Notes under the pieces: model-generated | Told to the model about the DNA's origin: nothing | The model's input: the letters and a program-made list of their open reading frames with translations, nothing else | Database searches by the model: none | Origin: Amia ocellicauda | Lineage: Eukaryota; Chordata; Actinopteri; Amiiformes; Amiidae | Direction of reading: 5' to 3' | Assembly: GCF_036373705.1 (NCBI RefSeq) | Contig: NC_089852.1 | Location: forward strand, 33,245,707 to 33,309,706 | DNA length: 64,000 nucleotides | Part shown: positions 51,228-61,856 of the stretch, one piece after another | Layout: every line of letters starts with the position of its first letter | Position numbering within the stretch: the first letter of the stretch is position 1 | Position numbers and translations under genes: made by a program

Positions 51228-51365
51228 TTAAATGCATTTAACCTGAGACATCAATGGAAGGTATTTGGGGATTTTAATTATAAGCCTTGTTGTCTTTTTC
51301 TATTCATGGTCAGACCTTTGAAGATAAATGTAGAGCCCCAGACCATCAGGAGTGTCAACACTATG
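51228..51365. repeat. OR-block flanking segment gamma, copy 3
   Basis: Matches 19030-19165 and 24265-24400, and lies about 190 bases beyond the OR4 stop. Confidence 0.65.
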
Positions 51366-51557
51366 CATATTTAAAAACATAAACTACCTAATTAAAGGTA
51401 ATCCTTTTTTTATATACACAAACTAATTTACTTCAATACAGTAACAAACTAAATGTAATTTAGTAGAAAGAAAAAAAAAACATCCATTATATAATGATGA
51501 ATTAAGATTCCTTTTTGATTAACACAATTATAATAATCTTATTTTATTGATAATTCA

Positions 51558-52538
51558 TTACTGGGTTATACTGGGTATTGTAATAAAAATTACTTTGGTT
51601 TTGCTGCCTTTCACAGTTTTCAGAATCTGATCTCTTATCTCCTTTGTTCGGACACCATAGATGATTGGGTGTAAACAGGAAGGGAAAATACCATACATCA
51701 CACTCATCAGAACGTGAACATCAGGAGTGACTGAATGCCTAAACCTGTATACAAGGAAGGAACACAAGGCAAAGGTATATGAGACCACAATGACAATCAA
51801 ATGAGTACCACAGGTGTGGATTGCTTTATGGTGGTATTTTCTAGCCGATGTCTTGAAGACAGCAGAAAAAATCTTACAGTAGGAAAAGAGGATGAACAGA
51901 AGATCTAGACCTGGAATGAAAAAAATTCCGAGCAGACCCACAATGCTGTTCTTGGCTGTGTTTCCACAAGCCAAAACTACCAGGGCCATGTGTTCACAAA
52001 AGCAGTGTTCGATAACATTTGACAAGCAAAAGAAAAGGCTACCAGCAAGGATGACAATTAAAGTAATGAAAAAAAATACTCTTATGAACGCAGCGACAAA
52101 CAGCTTATGGAAAGTCGTCATGTTAATGTAGTCATTGTATCTGAGTGGATTACATATGGCAACATATCGATCTAAAGCCATAATCAGAAGGATGGTGGAT
52201 TCAAAAGAGCCAAGAAAATGAAAGAAAAACATTTGTACCAGGCAGCCTTTAAGCGATATTTCATTCCAATCAAACAAGAAGCTTAATAGCATTTCTGGGA
52301 TGAACACAAATGGTAAAGTCAGATCCACAATGGCTAAAGCACAAATCAAAATATACATAGGCGAATGCAGGCTTGCTCCTGTTTTGATTGTATAAATGAT
52401 CACGGAGTTTCCAACTATAGCCACAACAAACATGATAAAGAAAGGGATGGACAGAATCCTCCTGTACTCGTAAAGTCCCGGGAATCCAATTAAAATGAAA
52501 TGAGTGTGAGAAATGTTTCCTGCTGGGTTTTCCTGCAT
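51558..52538 (-). CDS. olfactory receptor, class I (OR51/52-like), OR4
   Basis: A 326-residue odorant GPCR very similar to OR3. Motifs: NIS site near residue 8, FPGLYEYRRILSIPFF, LHSPMYILICALAIVD, FIPEMLLSF (glutamate where the paralogs have lysine), LKGCLVQMFF, MALDRYVAICNPLRY, EHCFCEHMALVVLACGN, KAIHTCGTHLIVI and HPIIYGVR. Before TM6 it reads KTSARKYHHKA, where the others have KAAAGKSRQKA, a change in the G-protein-facing loop. The ATG at 52538 is chosen over the 52-codon upstream extension because of the splice acceptor at 52576. The equivalent of the first-exon donor is GTTGAA rather than GTGAG. Confidence 0.95.
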   Translation of the reverse strand: MQENPAGNISHTHFILIGFPGLYEYRRILSIPFFIMFVVAIVGNSVIIYTIKTGASLHSPMYILICALAIVDLTLPFVFIPEMLLSFLFDWNEISLKGCLVQMFFFHFLGSFESTILLIMALDRYVAICNPLRYNDYINMTTFHKLFVAAFIRVFFFITLIVILAGSLFFCLSNVIEHCFCEHMALVVLACGNTAKNSIVGLLGIFFIPGLDLLFILFSYCKIFSAVFKTSARKYHHKAIHTCGTHLIVIVVSYTFALCSFLVYRFRHSVTPDVHVLMSVMYGIFPSCLHPIIYGVRTKEIRDQILKTVKGSKTKVIFITIPSITQ

Positions 52539-52867
52539 GTTGAATCCAGTGCTCCCAGGTTTCAGCGTATGTTCCCTGTGAAACAGAAAATAGAAGAACA
52601 GTGCATATTTGATACTAGTATGTGTACATATATTTAATCCTACAACTATTTCACAATCAATATTGTAATGTTCTCTCAAATGAATTTCTGCCATTCAAAA
52701 TCTGAATTGTCATTAGAAATTCCATAGCAATTAATTAACTGTTTTCAACAGCTGAAAAGGAAGAGTAAAAAATTGTCATCTGCACAGGATTATGTACTGC
52801 TCCTAGACCAAGTGAGACACCAACCTATCAAACTTGTCTCCAAACTTGTCCTATAAGATGATAGCGT

Positions 52868-52990
52868 TCAACGTAGCTTGACTGGAAAGCCTCTTTCACT
52901 CACTTTAGCTCTTGCTGTACAGCAACCAGCACTGTAAGGAGTCGTCCTTAAATGCCTTTTGCTAAATCCCTAGAGTTGTGGTGAATGTAT
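52868..52990 (-). promoter_or_regulatory. predicted OR4 promoter segment, altered splice donor
   Basis: The TATA-like GGCATTTAAGG is kept (52947-52956 region), but the donor position reads GTTGAACG in place of the GTGAGAG or GTGAGTG of OR1-OR3. First-exon splicing may be weaker or shifted in this copy. Confidence 0.45.
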
Positions 52991-53660
52991 TTATTAATTA
53001 ACAGCTCATCATCTACTCCTTTGCATAACAGATACATATTCAGTAAATGCTAATTAATAAGTATGGGAATTATTTTTAGCCAAGACTCACCTGTACCCTA
53101 CAAGCATTTTTTCAAAATTCAATCTCAACATCAGTATAGTCAATTTACTGTATAGAAATGACACATACAATTTATTTATTTATTGTTTATTATATCAGTT
53201 TAGTTGGGCTTTTCCTGTCATGGAATTCTCTGTGGTATAGTTTTATCTCCAAATACCTGAGAATAGTTCCTTGAAAAGCATTGAGGAAAACCTGAACAGT
53301 CTCCCAAAGTAGACTCTCTGAAACTGACCAATTATCAGACAGGAATAGGGTTAGTGTTTTAAACAATACAGTGGTATCTTTCACAGATAGTCAAGTGAAT
53401 ATTGACTCTATTTAACCAGAAGAGGGCACTAGAATGTGGAGACACAGCCACTGAGAGCTGGTGACAGAAACTGAGAAATGTCTCAGAGTAAGAATAAGAG
53501 TTTGAGAAAAGGTAGTGTTTGTAACAGAATGTAGTTGTTAGAACCACAGTAGATCACTGCAAAACATCCAGAACCCATGTTAGTGAATATATGTGGAAAT
53601 AAAACACTTCTGAAATGCATAAAGACAACATTGTGCTTGATCATATACTTCAAACATATA
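52991..53660. other. intergenic between OR4 and Tc1, no gene seen
   Basis: No supported gene on either strand. It is the left part of the 3.1-kb region between the divergent OR4 and OR5 genes. Confidence 0.4.
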
Positions 53661-54752
53661 CTCAGCATAAAAATAAACATCCCTTTTTCAGGACACTGTC
53701 TTTTAAAAAATAATTTTGTAAAAATCCAAATAACTTTTCAGATCTTTTTTGTAAAGGGTTTAAACAATGTTTTCCATGCTTGTTCAATGAACCAGTGAAG
53801 TGAAGACACTAACAGCTTCCAGACGGTATGTAATTAAGGTCACAGTTATAAAAACTTAGGACACTAAAGAGACCTTTCTACTGATTCTGAAAAACAACAA
53901 AAGAAAGAGGCCCAGGTTCCCTGCTCATCTGCATGAACGTGCCTTAGGCATGCTGCAAGGAGGCGTGAGGACTGCACATGTTGCCAGGGCAATACATTTC
54001 AAGGTCCGTACTGTGAGACGCCTAAGACAGCGCTACAGGGAGACAGGAAGGACAGCTGATTGTCCTCACAGTGGCAGACCACGTGTAACAACACCATCAT
54101 AGGATGGGTACATCCGAATATCACACCTGCGGGGCAGGGACAGGATGGCAACAACAACTGCCCGAGTTACACAAGGAACGCACAATCCCTCCATCAGTGC
54201 TCAGACTGTCCGCAATAGGCTGAGAGAGGCTGGACTGAGGGCTTGTAGGCCTGTTGTAAGGCAGGTCCTTACCAGACATCACCGGCAACAATGTCGTGAT
54301 TTCCTGCAAGACAGGAATGTCAGTGTTCTGCCATGGCCAGTGAAGACCCCGGATCTCAATCCCTTTGACCACGTCTGGGACCTGTTGGATCAGAGGGTGA
54401 GGGCTAGGGCCATTCCCCCAGAAATGTCCAGGAACTTGCAAGTGCCTTGGTGGAAGAGTAGGGTAACATCTCACAGCAAGAACTGGCAAATCTGGTGCAG
54501 TCCATGAGGAGGAGATGCACTGCAGTACTTAATGCAGCCTGGTGGCCACACCAGATACTGACTGTTACTTTTGATTTTGACCCCCCTTTTATCAGGGATA
54601 CATTATTCCATTTCTGTTAGTCACATGTCTGTGAAACTTGTTCAGTTTATGTCTTAGTTGTTGAATCTTTTTATGTTCATACAAATATTTAAGTTACGTT
54701 TGCTGAAAATAAAAGCAGTTGAAAGTGAGAGGACGTTTATTTTTTTGCTGAG
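53661..54752 (+). mobile_element. Tc1-like element, family D, internally deleted
   Basis: Ends CTCAGCATAAAAATAAACAT and GACGTTTATTTTTTTGCTGAG with TA on both sides, 1092 bp. The transposase is largely lost, so the copy is non-autonomous. Confidence 0.9.
53930..54510 (+). pseudogene. Tc1 transposase remnant
   Basis: The N-terminal helix-turn-helix part (TARVTQGTHNPSISAQTVRN) is followed directly by VLPWPVKTPDLNPFDHVWDL, the region around the last catalytic acid. The first two catalytic aspartates are deleted, and the third position reads aspartate (PFD) rather than glutamate. The rest shifts frame. Confidence 0.8.
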
Positions 54753-55544
54753 TAAATATAGTTCAAGTGATTTATATAGTTAACTTGGAATGACTAGCTA
54801 CTTAGTAGCTTTAGTCAACTGCAATGCTGTCAGATAATTGAAGCTGTGAAAGCTGTATGTGGTATTTAGTTGACAAAGCATAAAGCTACTGAACATTATA
54901 ATCCCCTATGTATTCACATAACAAGGGTGGATACAAAAGTACATACTAGTAAATTATTTAGGCCATTCTCATCAGGGACAGATACAAACGAAGGCCAATA
55001 AAAACATTCATGGTAAGCCTTCGGAGAATAGGTGAGAGCTGTATAAATATTGGTGTGTTTCAAGTCTCCTTCAGTATTGATATTTTAGTTTTTAACAGAC
55101 GTTTGCATGGCAATATGTGAATTTTTAGTTTTGATTCGGTGGTTTGCAGAAGCAGTATGCTCTACTGCACAAGGTAAAATATGTATTGTTGTACACAGTG
55201 CATCCTAAATAAGCCAGAGGATATGATTTACAAACAATAGTTATTTTTGTATATATTTTATTTATGTAACTGTTAAACATCTATCTCTGCATTCACTATA
55301 ATTGAACTCAATAAGGAATTAATTATAATCTGAACTATATGCAAACAAACGTCTGTTAATCTTTATATTAATTGTCTTGAAGGCTGTAATGTGTATTGAT
55401 TATTGTGTGATATATATATTTTTTCTCTTTCCTCATTTGCATGATAGACCTTCATTCAGTTATGCAGTTATATTTTTTAGGTACAATTGTAAGACACACA
55501 CATGCAATATATTGCATAGTATGGACAACATATTACTACTGTTT

Positions 55545-55577
<33 letters not shown>

Positions 55578-55610
55578 AAAATAATAATCTGCTTTAATTC
55601 TTTATTTCAG
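54753..55610. other. region upstream of OR5
   Basis: No other gene seen. Contains a (CTA)n microsatellite at 55546-55576. A splice acceptor (TTTAATTCTTTATTTCAG) ends at 55610, 37 bases before the OR5 ATG, so a non-coding first exon of OR5 probably lies further upstream in this stretch. Confidence 0.5.
55546..55576. repeat. (CTA)n microsatellite
   Basis: About ten CTA units, within the presumed 5'UTR intron of OR5. Confidence 0.95.
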
Positions 55611-55647
55611 GAAAATCTGAGCATTTAAACGTGGCTTTCATCTAACG

Positions 55648-56643
55648 ATGGCTGAAGAGTTCCAAGGATCAAATGTTTCACACACAAAGTTTGTTTTTAT
55701 GGGGTTCCCTGAGCTGTACAGATACCGACGTCTGCTCTTCCTACCCTTTTTTATAATATATGTGGTTGTTTTGGTTGGAAACTCACTAATCCTGTTTGTG
55801 ATAAAAACCTGTGCGAGTCTCCACAGCCCTATGTACATACTGATATCTGGCATGGCCGTCATTGACATAATCGTCCCGACAGCTATTATCCCCAACATGC
55901 TGCTCAGCCTTTTGTTTGACTGGAATGAAATCTCTTTGCAAGGCTGCCTGAGTCAGATGTTCTTTGTTCACTTAATTTCCTCATTTGAATCAACGATCCT
56001 ATTAGCAATGGCTTTAGATCGCTTCACTGCCATTTGCAATCCCCTGAGATACACTGAGATCATGAACTCCACCGCCTTTATAAAACTCAGCATTTTTTCT
56101 CTAATAAGGAGCGGATCACTGATGTCCAGTCTCATTGGTCTTGCACATCCCCTATCCTTCTGTGGATCAAATATCATAAAGCAGTGTTACTGTGAACACA
56201 TGGCCCTGGTTACCCTGGCTTGTGGTAATATTGCTAAAAATAATGCCATGGGATTGGTGGTGGCCTATTCAATTGTTGGCTTTGATATCTCTGTGATAGC
56301 CTTTTCTTACATTAGAATTTTGAATGCTGTTCTTCGGGCTGCAACAGTGAAAGAACGACGGAAAGCTTTCCACACATGTGGTACTCACTTGATAGTCATG
56401 CTTTTCTTCTACCTATCTGGCAGTGTCACATTTTTGGCGTACAGACTCAAAATTAATATTCCTACAGACACTCACACATTTTTAGGGATAATGTACTTAG
56501 TTTTCCCAGCTGGTGTTAATCCAATTATTTATGGAGTCCGAACGAAGGAGATCAGAAACAACATTGTGAAACTGTTCAGAAAGAGAAAAATAACAGTTGT
56601 GTCATCCAATATTGCTACTGTGAAACTTATCCAGGCCTATTAA
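55648..56643 (+). CDS. olfactory receptor, class I (OR51/52-like), OR5
   Basis: A 331-residue odorant GPCR. Motifs: NVS glycosylation site near residue 9, FPELYRYRRLLFLPFF, LHSPMYILISGMAVID in TM2, LQGCLSQMFF, MALDRFTAICNPLRY after TM3 (DRF instead of DRY), KQCYCEHMALVTLACGN, KAFHTCGTHLIVM and NPIIYGVR. The two plus-strand receptors share KAFHTCGTH and IPTDTHTFLG-type sequences not found in OR1-OR4, so they form a separate subfamily. The ATG follows a splice acceptor at 55610. The gene is transcribed away from OR4. Confidence 0.95.
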   Translation: MAEEFQGSNVSHTKFVFMGFPELYRYRRLLFLPFFIIYVVVLVGNSLILFVIKTCASLHSPMYILISGMAVIDIIVPTAIIPNMLLSLLFDWNEISLQGCLSQMFFVHLISSFESTILLAMALDRFTAICNPLRYTEIMNSTAFIKLSIFSLIRSGSLMSSLIGLAHPLSFCGSNIIKQCYCEHMALVTLACGNIAKNNAMGLVVAYSIVGFDISVIAFSYIRILNAVLRAATVKERRKAFHTCGTHLIVMLFFYLSGSVTFLAYRLKINIPTDTHTFLGIMYLVFPAGVNPIIYGVRTKEIRNNIVKLFRKRKITVVSSNIATVKLIQAY

Positions 56644-57586
56644 AACAAATCTCAATAAAGACTGTATTTTTACCAAAGTCTTCCTTTTTTTGTACCTTCT
56701 TCTTTCTTGAAATGTAAGTAGGGCAACCCAGTAAGTAGTATGAATGTATTTTAAATATTTTAAAGTTTATCTGTTCTCTCAACCAGATGTTTTCAGTATG
56801 TAAAAAATGTAATGTCAAAAACTCCATGACACTTTTTGTTTTCATACAAGATCTAGTTAATTGTTATTTTCTTTATCTGTGACATTAAACCCTGCTTGTG
56901 ACCCATCATGATACATTTTATGACATTAAATGGAATTCGGAAAATACATATAAAGGAAGGAATAATACCTATATGTCTTTAATTATTAAGGTTGAGCGGG
57001 CGTTTCTGAATGATATGGAAAACATCTGTGAGTACAGTGAATTTCTTATGCAACATTAAATTGCGCAATAGAAAATGCTGCTGCACTCTACAACTCCCAA
57101 TGAAAATACACATAACAAGGACAAATCCCTTCATCCGTTCATGTACAGTGAGTGGTCCATGCAATGCTAATCAGGGAGGGACTCAAATGAAAGACAGGAG
57201 AACTACTCTTAATCTTTGGAGACTTTGCCAAATACATATATAAGTATTCTTGTAACCTGGGCTACTTTAGAAGATTGGTTTCTCAACAGGGGGTTCAGAG
57301 GAAAATAACAACATCGCTGTGTTGCACTATATATTTTACAAGGTAAACAAAATAATGTTTTATGAACTTCAACTATTGGGAGAACTGTCTAAATGAATAG
57401 CTCAAGCAGCATTGGTTTACTAAATCATATTATTAGACTAATCGACAAGACTTCAATGGGGCAAGGGAGACATGAAAATCTACGTGGATTTATTTTTTGT
57501 TTACCATATACAATTGTGTGATGTATTGCTATATACTTAATAGATGTATCCATGTGTTTATGTTTTGTTTAAATCATTTGTTCCAG
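56644..57586. other. intergenic between OR5 and OR6
   Basis: No gene seen. An AATAAA at 56653 shortly after the OR5 stop is a plausible poly-A signal. An acceptor (TCATTTGTTCCAG) ends at 57586, 18 bases before the OR6 ATG, so a non-coding exon of OR6 may lie here. Confidence 0.5.
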
Positions 57587-57604
57587 GGTGACGCTCAGTT
57601 AACA

Positions 57605-58573
57605 ATGATTGAAGAAAACCCAGGATTATTCCTAAATTATTCTCACACCAGGTTTATTTTCATTGGATTTCCAGAAATCTACAAGTACAGACATCTGCTT
57701 TTTGTACCATTCTTTGCAATGTACATTGTTGTCTTGGTAGGCAACTTGTTTATTCTATATGTGATAAAACAGAGTGAGAGTCTCCATAGCCCTATGTATG
57801 TATTCATATCTGCCCTTTCCTTTGTAGATATAGTTGTCCCCACTGCCATTATTCCAAAAATGCTGCTTAGCTTCTTATTTGACTGGAATGGGATTTCCTT
57901 GGCAGGCTGCCTCATTCAGATGTTTGTCATTCACTTCTTCTCCTCGCTTGAATCAACAATCCTCTTAGTAATGGCTCTGGATCGTCTTGTGGCCATATGC
58001 AATCCCCTGCGCTACAATGACATTGTGAACTCCTCAATGTTTCTGAAACTCTGCATTTTCACCATCATAAGAAGTGGATCAATAATGTCCTCCCTCGTCA
58101 TTCTTGCCCATCCTCTGTCTTTCTGTAGGTCAAATGTCATTAACCACTGTTACTGTGATCACATGGCGCTTGTTTCCTTAGCCTGTGACAATACCACTAA
58201 AAATGATATCATGGGATTGGTGGTGATACTTGTGTTTGTTGTTGGTGACATTTCAGTCATAGTCTTTTCGTACATCAGAATTTTAAAGGCTGTCCTTAGT
58301 GCTACATCAGCAGAAGAACGTTGGAAAGCTTTCCACACATGTGGCACTCATTTGATAGTTATGCTTTTCTTCTACCTAACAGGCACTGTTGCATTCCTGG
58401 CACATAATCTTAGGATAGCCATTCCAACAGATGCTCACACATTTTTGGGGGTAATGTACATTGTTCTGCCAGCTAGTGTCAATCCGATTATTTATGGTGT
58501 CCGCACAAAGGAAATCAGAAATGCCATCATTAAAATATTCAGAGTGAAAAACAAAACTGATATTCTAAAATAA
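57605..58573 (+). CDS. olfactory receptor, class I (OR51/52-like), OR6
   Basis: A 322-residue odorant GPCR. Motifs: NYS glycosylation site near residue 12, FPEIYKYRHLLFVPFF, LHSPMYVFISALSFVD, LAGCLIQMFV, MALDRLVAICNPLRY (DRL instead of DRY), NHCYCDHMALVSLACDN, KAFHTCGTHLIVM and NPIIYGVR. The reading frame is open 36 codons further upstream, but a splice acceptor at 57586 lies between, so the ATG at 57605 is preferred. Its closest relative here is OR5, with which it forms a tandem pair. The shorter C-terminus ends KTDILK. Confidence 0.95.
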   Translation: MIEENPGLFLNYSHTRFIFIGFPEIYKYRHLLFVPFFAMYIVVLVGNLFILYVIKQSESLHSPMYVFISALSFVDIVVPTAIIPKMLLSFLFDWNGISLAGCLIQMFVIHFFSSLESTILLVMALDRLVAICNPLRYNDIVNSSMFLKLCIFTIIRSGSIMSSLVILAHPLSFCRSNVINHCYCDHMALVSLACDNTTKNDIMGLVVILVFVVGDISVIVFSYIRILKAVLSATSAEERWKAFHTCGTHLIVMLFFYLTGTVAFLAHNLRIAIPTDAHTFLGVMYIVLPASVNPIIYGVRTKEIRNAIIKIFRVKNKTDILK

Positions 58574-61500
58574 TGTTGCTATGTAAGGAATGTAGAATGC
58601 TAGACTTTTATATTTTATACATTGTCCATCATAAAGTTTTCGTTTTTCTTCCCACTGATGACATTCTTCAGTTCAAAGATGACACAATAAGTACAAAAAT
58701 AATGAATAGATGTACAATAAATACATTATATTTCATACAAGGCTATTTTTAATGTTGTGTTTTGCCAATATTAGTGTAAAGAGAAATAAATAAAAATATG
58801 GGATTGTATAAACATGCATTAAAAGTTTTACAAACATGTTAAAATGATTATTTTATCTTTACTATCTCATACTGCAAAGCACTGCATGTAACTCCTTTAC
58901 ACAGAGCCTGTTAATGAATATACTTTTAGGATATGGAGATACAAGGTGTTGTCAATAAAGCACTTTTTGTGAAACTGGCCCACGCTGTCACAATAAACTG
59001 TGTTTGCTGTATATTTATTTTCCAGTACTAGTGCTGTACCACTACAGAGCAAAGATTCTTGACGTAGAGAATTTAAAAGCTGTGCCATTTACTGATTCAC
59101 AGATGATTGTAATATATAGTTTAGTCTGTGGAAAATAATGTACAAGAACAATAATGTTTATAAACCTATTAGTTGGACCCACTCCATTCTGTCTTTTTTA
59201 TTTTTTACATTTTGTCAGTTTCACAACTACAAATCCTCTGATTTTCTGTATGACCTTGACAAAATTAGCCTGCCATGAAATGCACTGAAGCTAAGTACAC
59301 TACATTTCCATGCAACAGATCAGATGCAATACACATTATTGTGGGAGTGAGGCCTGAGCGAGCGAGGCGTAATTATGTGTGTCCTGAGGTTCCTGCAAAA
59401 GCCTGAGTTGCATTGAAAATCTTGTAATTCAAGTGTAATTGAAAAGCAGACTGTGGACTAAAAGCTATGTGTTATTTAAATAAATAAACTCATTTATCAA
59501 TTCTCATTATTTTCTGTTCTAGGAATCTGATGATTCCACTTTAAACACAATACCCTTTTTCTATTATGTTTTTATAGCCATATGTTCTTAGTCAGAAATA
59601 TATTACAACAAGGTATATTATCTTTTTATTTTTACCCATGCGTATCCTATACATGCATACAAAACCTGACATAAAAATTACATTGAATCTCATAATTAGA
59701 GACACTTGCTTGTGGACATAGATGTGCAAACAAATAAGGTAGTACTGAAAACATTCCCAGTATTTGCATATGTTTTCAACAAGGAGCAAGTGCTCTTTGT
59801 AATGCTATATCTGATACATATTTTCTCCATGTGTGAGATGTGTCATTTTTCTCTGACAGACATCAGGGGACACAGATTTTCTATGAAATCATAATGCTTG
59901 TACTAGGTCTATGATTTAAATCCAGGGCAGGCTATGTCCCTCTCTTGAAAAATTATAATACCTTTTAACATTTCTCCAAAATATTTGAGACCTGACAGAG
60001 ACTTTTCTTTGGGGGGTTATTTTTACAGAACCAAAGATGCACAAAACATCTTAATTCAACATTTCAGCTTTGTAATGAAAAAAACAGAAGTGCCACATAT
60101 ATATATCAGTGCATGCTACAATATATTTGTTTCTGTGTGTTCCATTCTGCACTGTAATAAGTTGGTGTATCTGGGGATTTAATGTACAACACAACTGTAG
60201 CTATGGGTTAATGACTTCTTGCTAGGCACGGAGAGAAAATACACCTTAATGACCTGCACTTGTGTCAGCACAGTTGAATAACAAGTTGTAAATAGCCACT
60301 GGACAAGTAAGCAGTGTCCTGGCGGACTGCTGTTGGCCACAGAAGAGCCAATTACTTTGGTACAGTAATTATTCGGATGACTATGTCTATCCCATTAGGT
60401 TTAAGTGTTTCTCATGCAAGAAGCATGCAACATCAGAAAAGGGTTTCTTATTACTTTACTGTTTTCAGCTGTACGAATAGCAATATATGTTATTCTTAAC
60501 AGATACTGTCCATTTGTAAACGTATAACATCACAATGGTGTTTTAGTACAATAGATAATATACTACATTTAATGTGTTTCAGTAAACAGACGTTCTTATA
60601 AGATGAGAAGTTCACTTTCTTTATGTTAATGAATATATTTCAGGAATTGGAAATACATTATTATTGTTGTTGATGTTTAAAAAAGGCAGTATTTGCAGAA
60701 AAAAGGTGTCTAAAATAATTGATAGTTTAGTGATCTGATTAAATTCAAAGCTTTTTACACCTTGGTCTTAAAACGTTAACAATACTAAACACCTATTTGT
60801 TTATATGACCTTCACCTTTGTTTAATTAAACAACAAGCTCATTAAAAAGGAGTTTGTTTTTTCTTGCTTACCCTAATGAGAAAATGCCCCCTGTACAGTG
60901 TAAATAAACTAGCTAAGGACAAACTCTACTCCCAGAAGGAACAAAAGAGGTCCAAACAATTGCTTCACAATAAAGCCAAAGCCAATTAGACTTGCAGCGT
61001 GGAGCAAATAGTTAGAAACTAAGACCCACATAATTGGTCACTAAAGGGACACTTACTTTAGTAAATGTAAGTGTAGCAATTAAAATGATTTGATATAACA
61101 AGCTGTGTTCCAACAAGCTGACCAAATTAAAATCCTTGCAAGTTGTTTTATCCTTGGATCCGTTATGAAATGCAATAACTTAAAATACAAAGAGGCCACT
61201 ACTACTGAGGAACCGTAAAAATGTGTCATTTTCTGAACTAGTTTACTCAGTAATAATAATAATATTAATGACTTATATAATGTAGGTGTCTCCTAAGTAC
61301 ACCAGTACAAACTGAAAGCTTCAGAATGTTGAAAGACAGCAGGTCTGTGAAAAAGTTTTAAAAAATAAATGTAAATGTAAAAAAAGCAAGCACAATAATG
61401 ATGCATTACAATACAATAATAAATGACAAATACATCAATAAATTGAATGATTCATTGGCATAAAAGATTGTCAGACTGCCATGAGCAGCATTTACATGTT

Positions 61501-61738
61501 TTCCTCAGGACCACATCCTTTTTTAAATTTCAAATTTACATAGAAAATGAATTGACAAATACATGTAGGATGCATTACCATTTATTACCATCAGAGGGTA
61601 GTAATTAATTAATTTAGATGTGAATTAAGGGTCCTGCATGTCATGCATGTCATGATTAAGAAATGGGTTTTGAAAAACAGCTTCTTGAGGGTTTCTCCCA
61701 CAGAAATCGATATTTGTGATGAATACCTTGTATAACCA
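58574..61738. other. long intergenic region, no gene seen
   Basis: Over 3 kb of AT-rich sequence downstream of OR6 without a credible gene, transposon terminus or RNA gene on either strand. Short frames (58897-59088, 59592-59894, 59985-60182, 60314-60499) have no recognisable motif. Confidence 0.5.
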
Positions 61739-61796
61739 AAAAAAAAAAAAAAAAAAAATCTATTGATAAATATAATTTTCTAAATGAACTTTATAG

Positions 61797-61853
<57 letters not shown>
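61739..61853. repeat. poly-A run and (AT)n microsatellite
   Basis: A run of about 20 A (61739-61759) is followed by about 28 AT units (61797-61853). The Tc1 element starting at 61854 sits at the end of the AT array. Confidence 0.95.
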
Positions 61854-61856
<3 letters not shown>

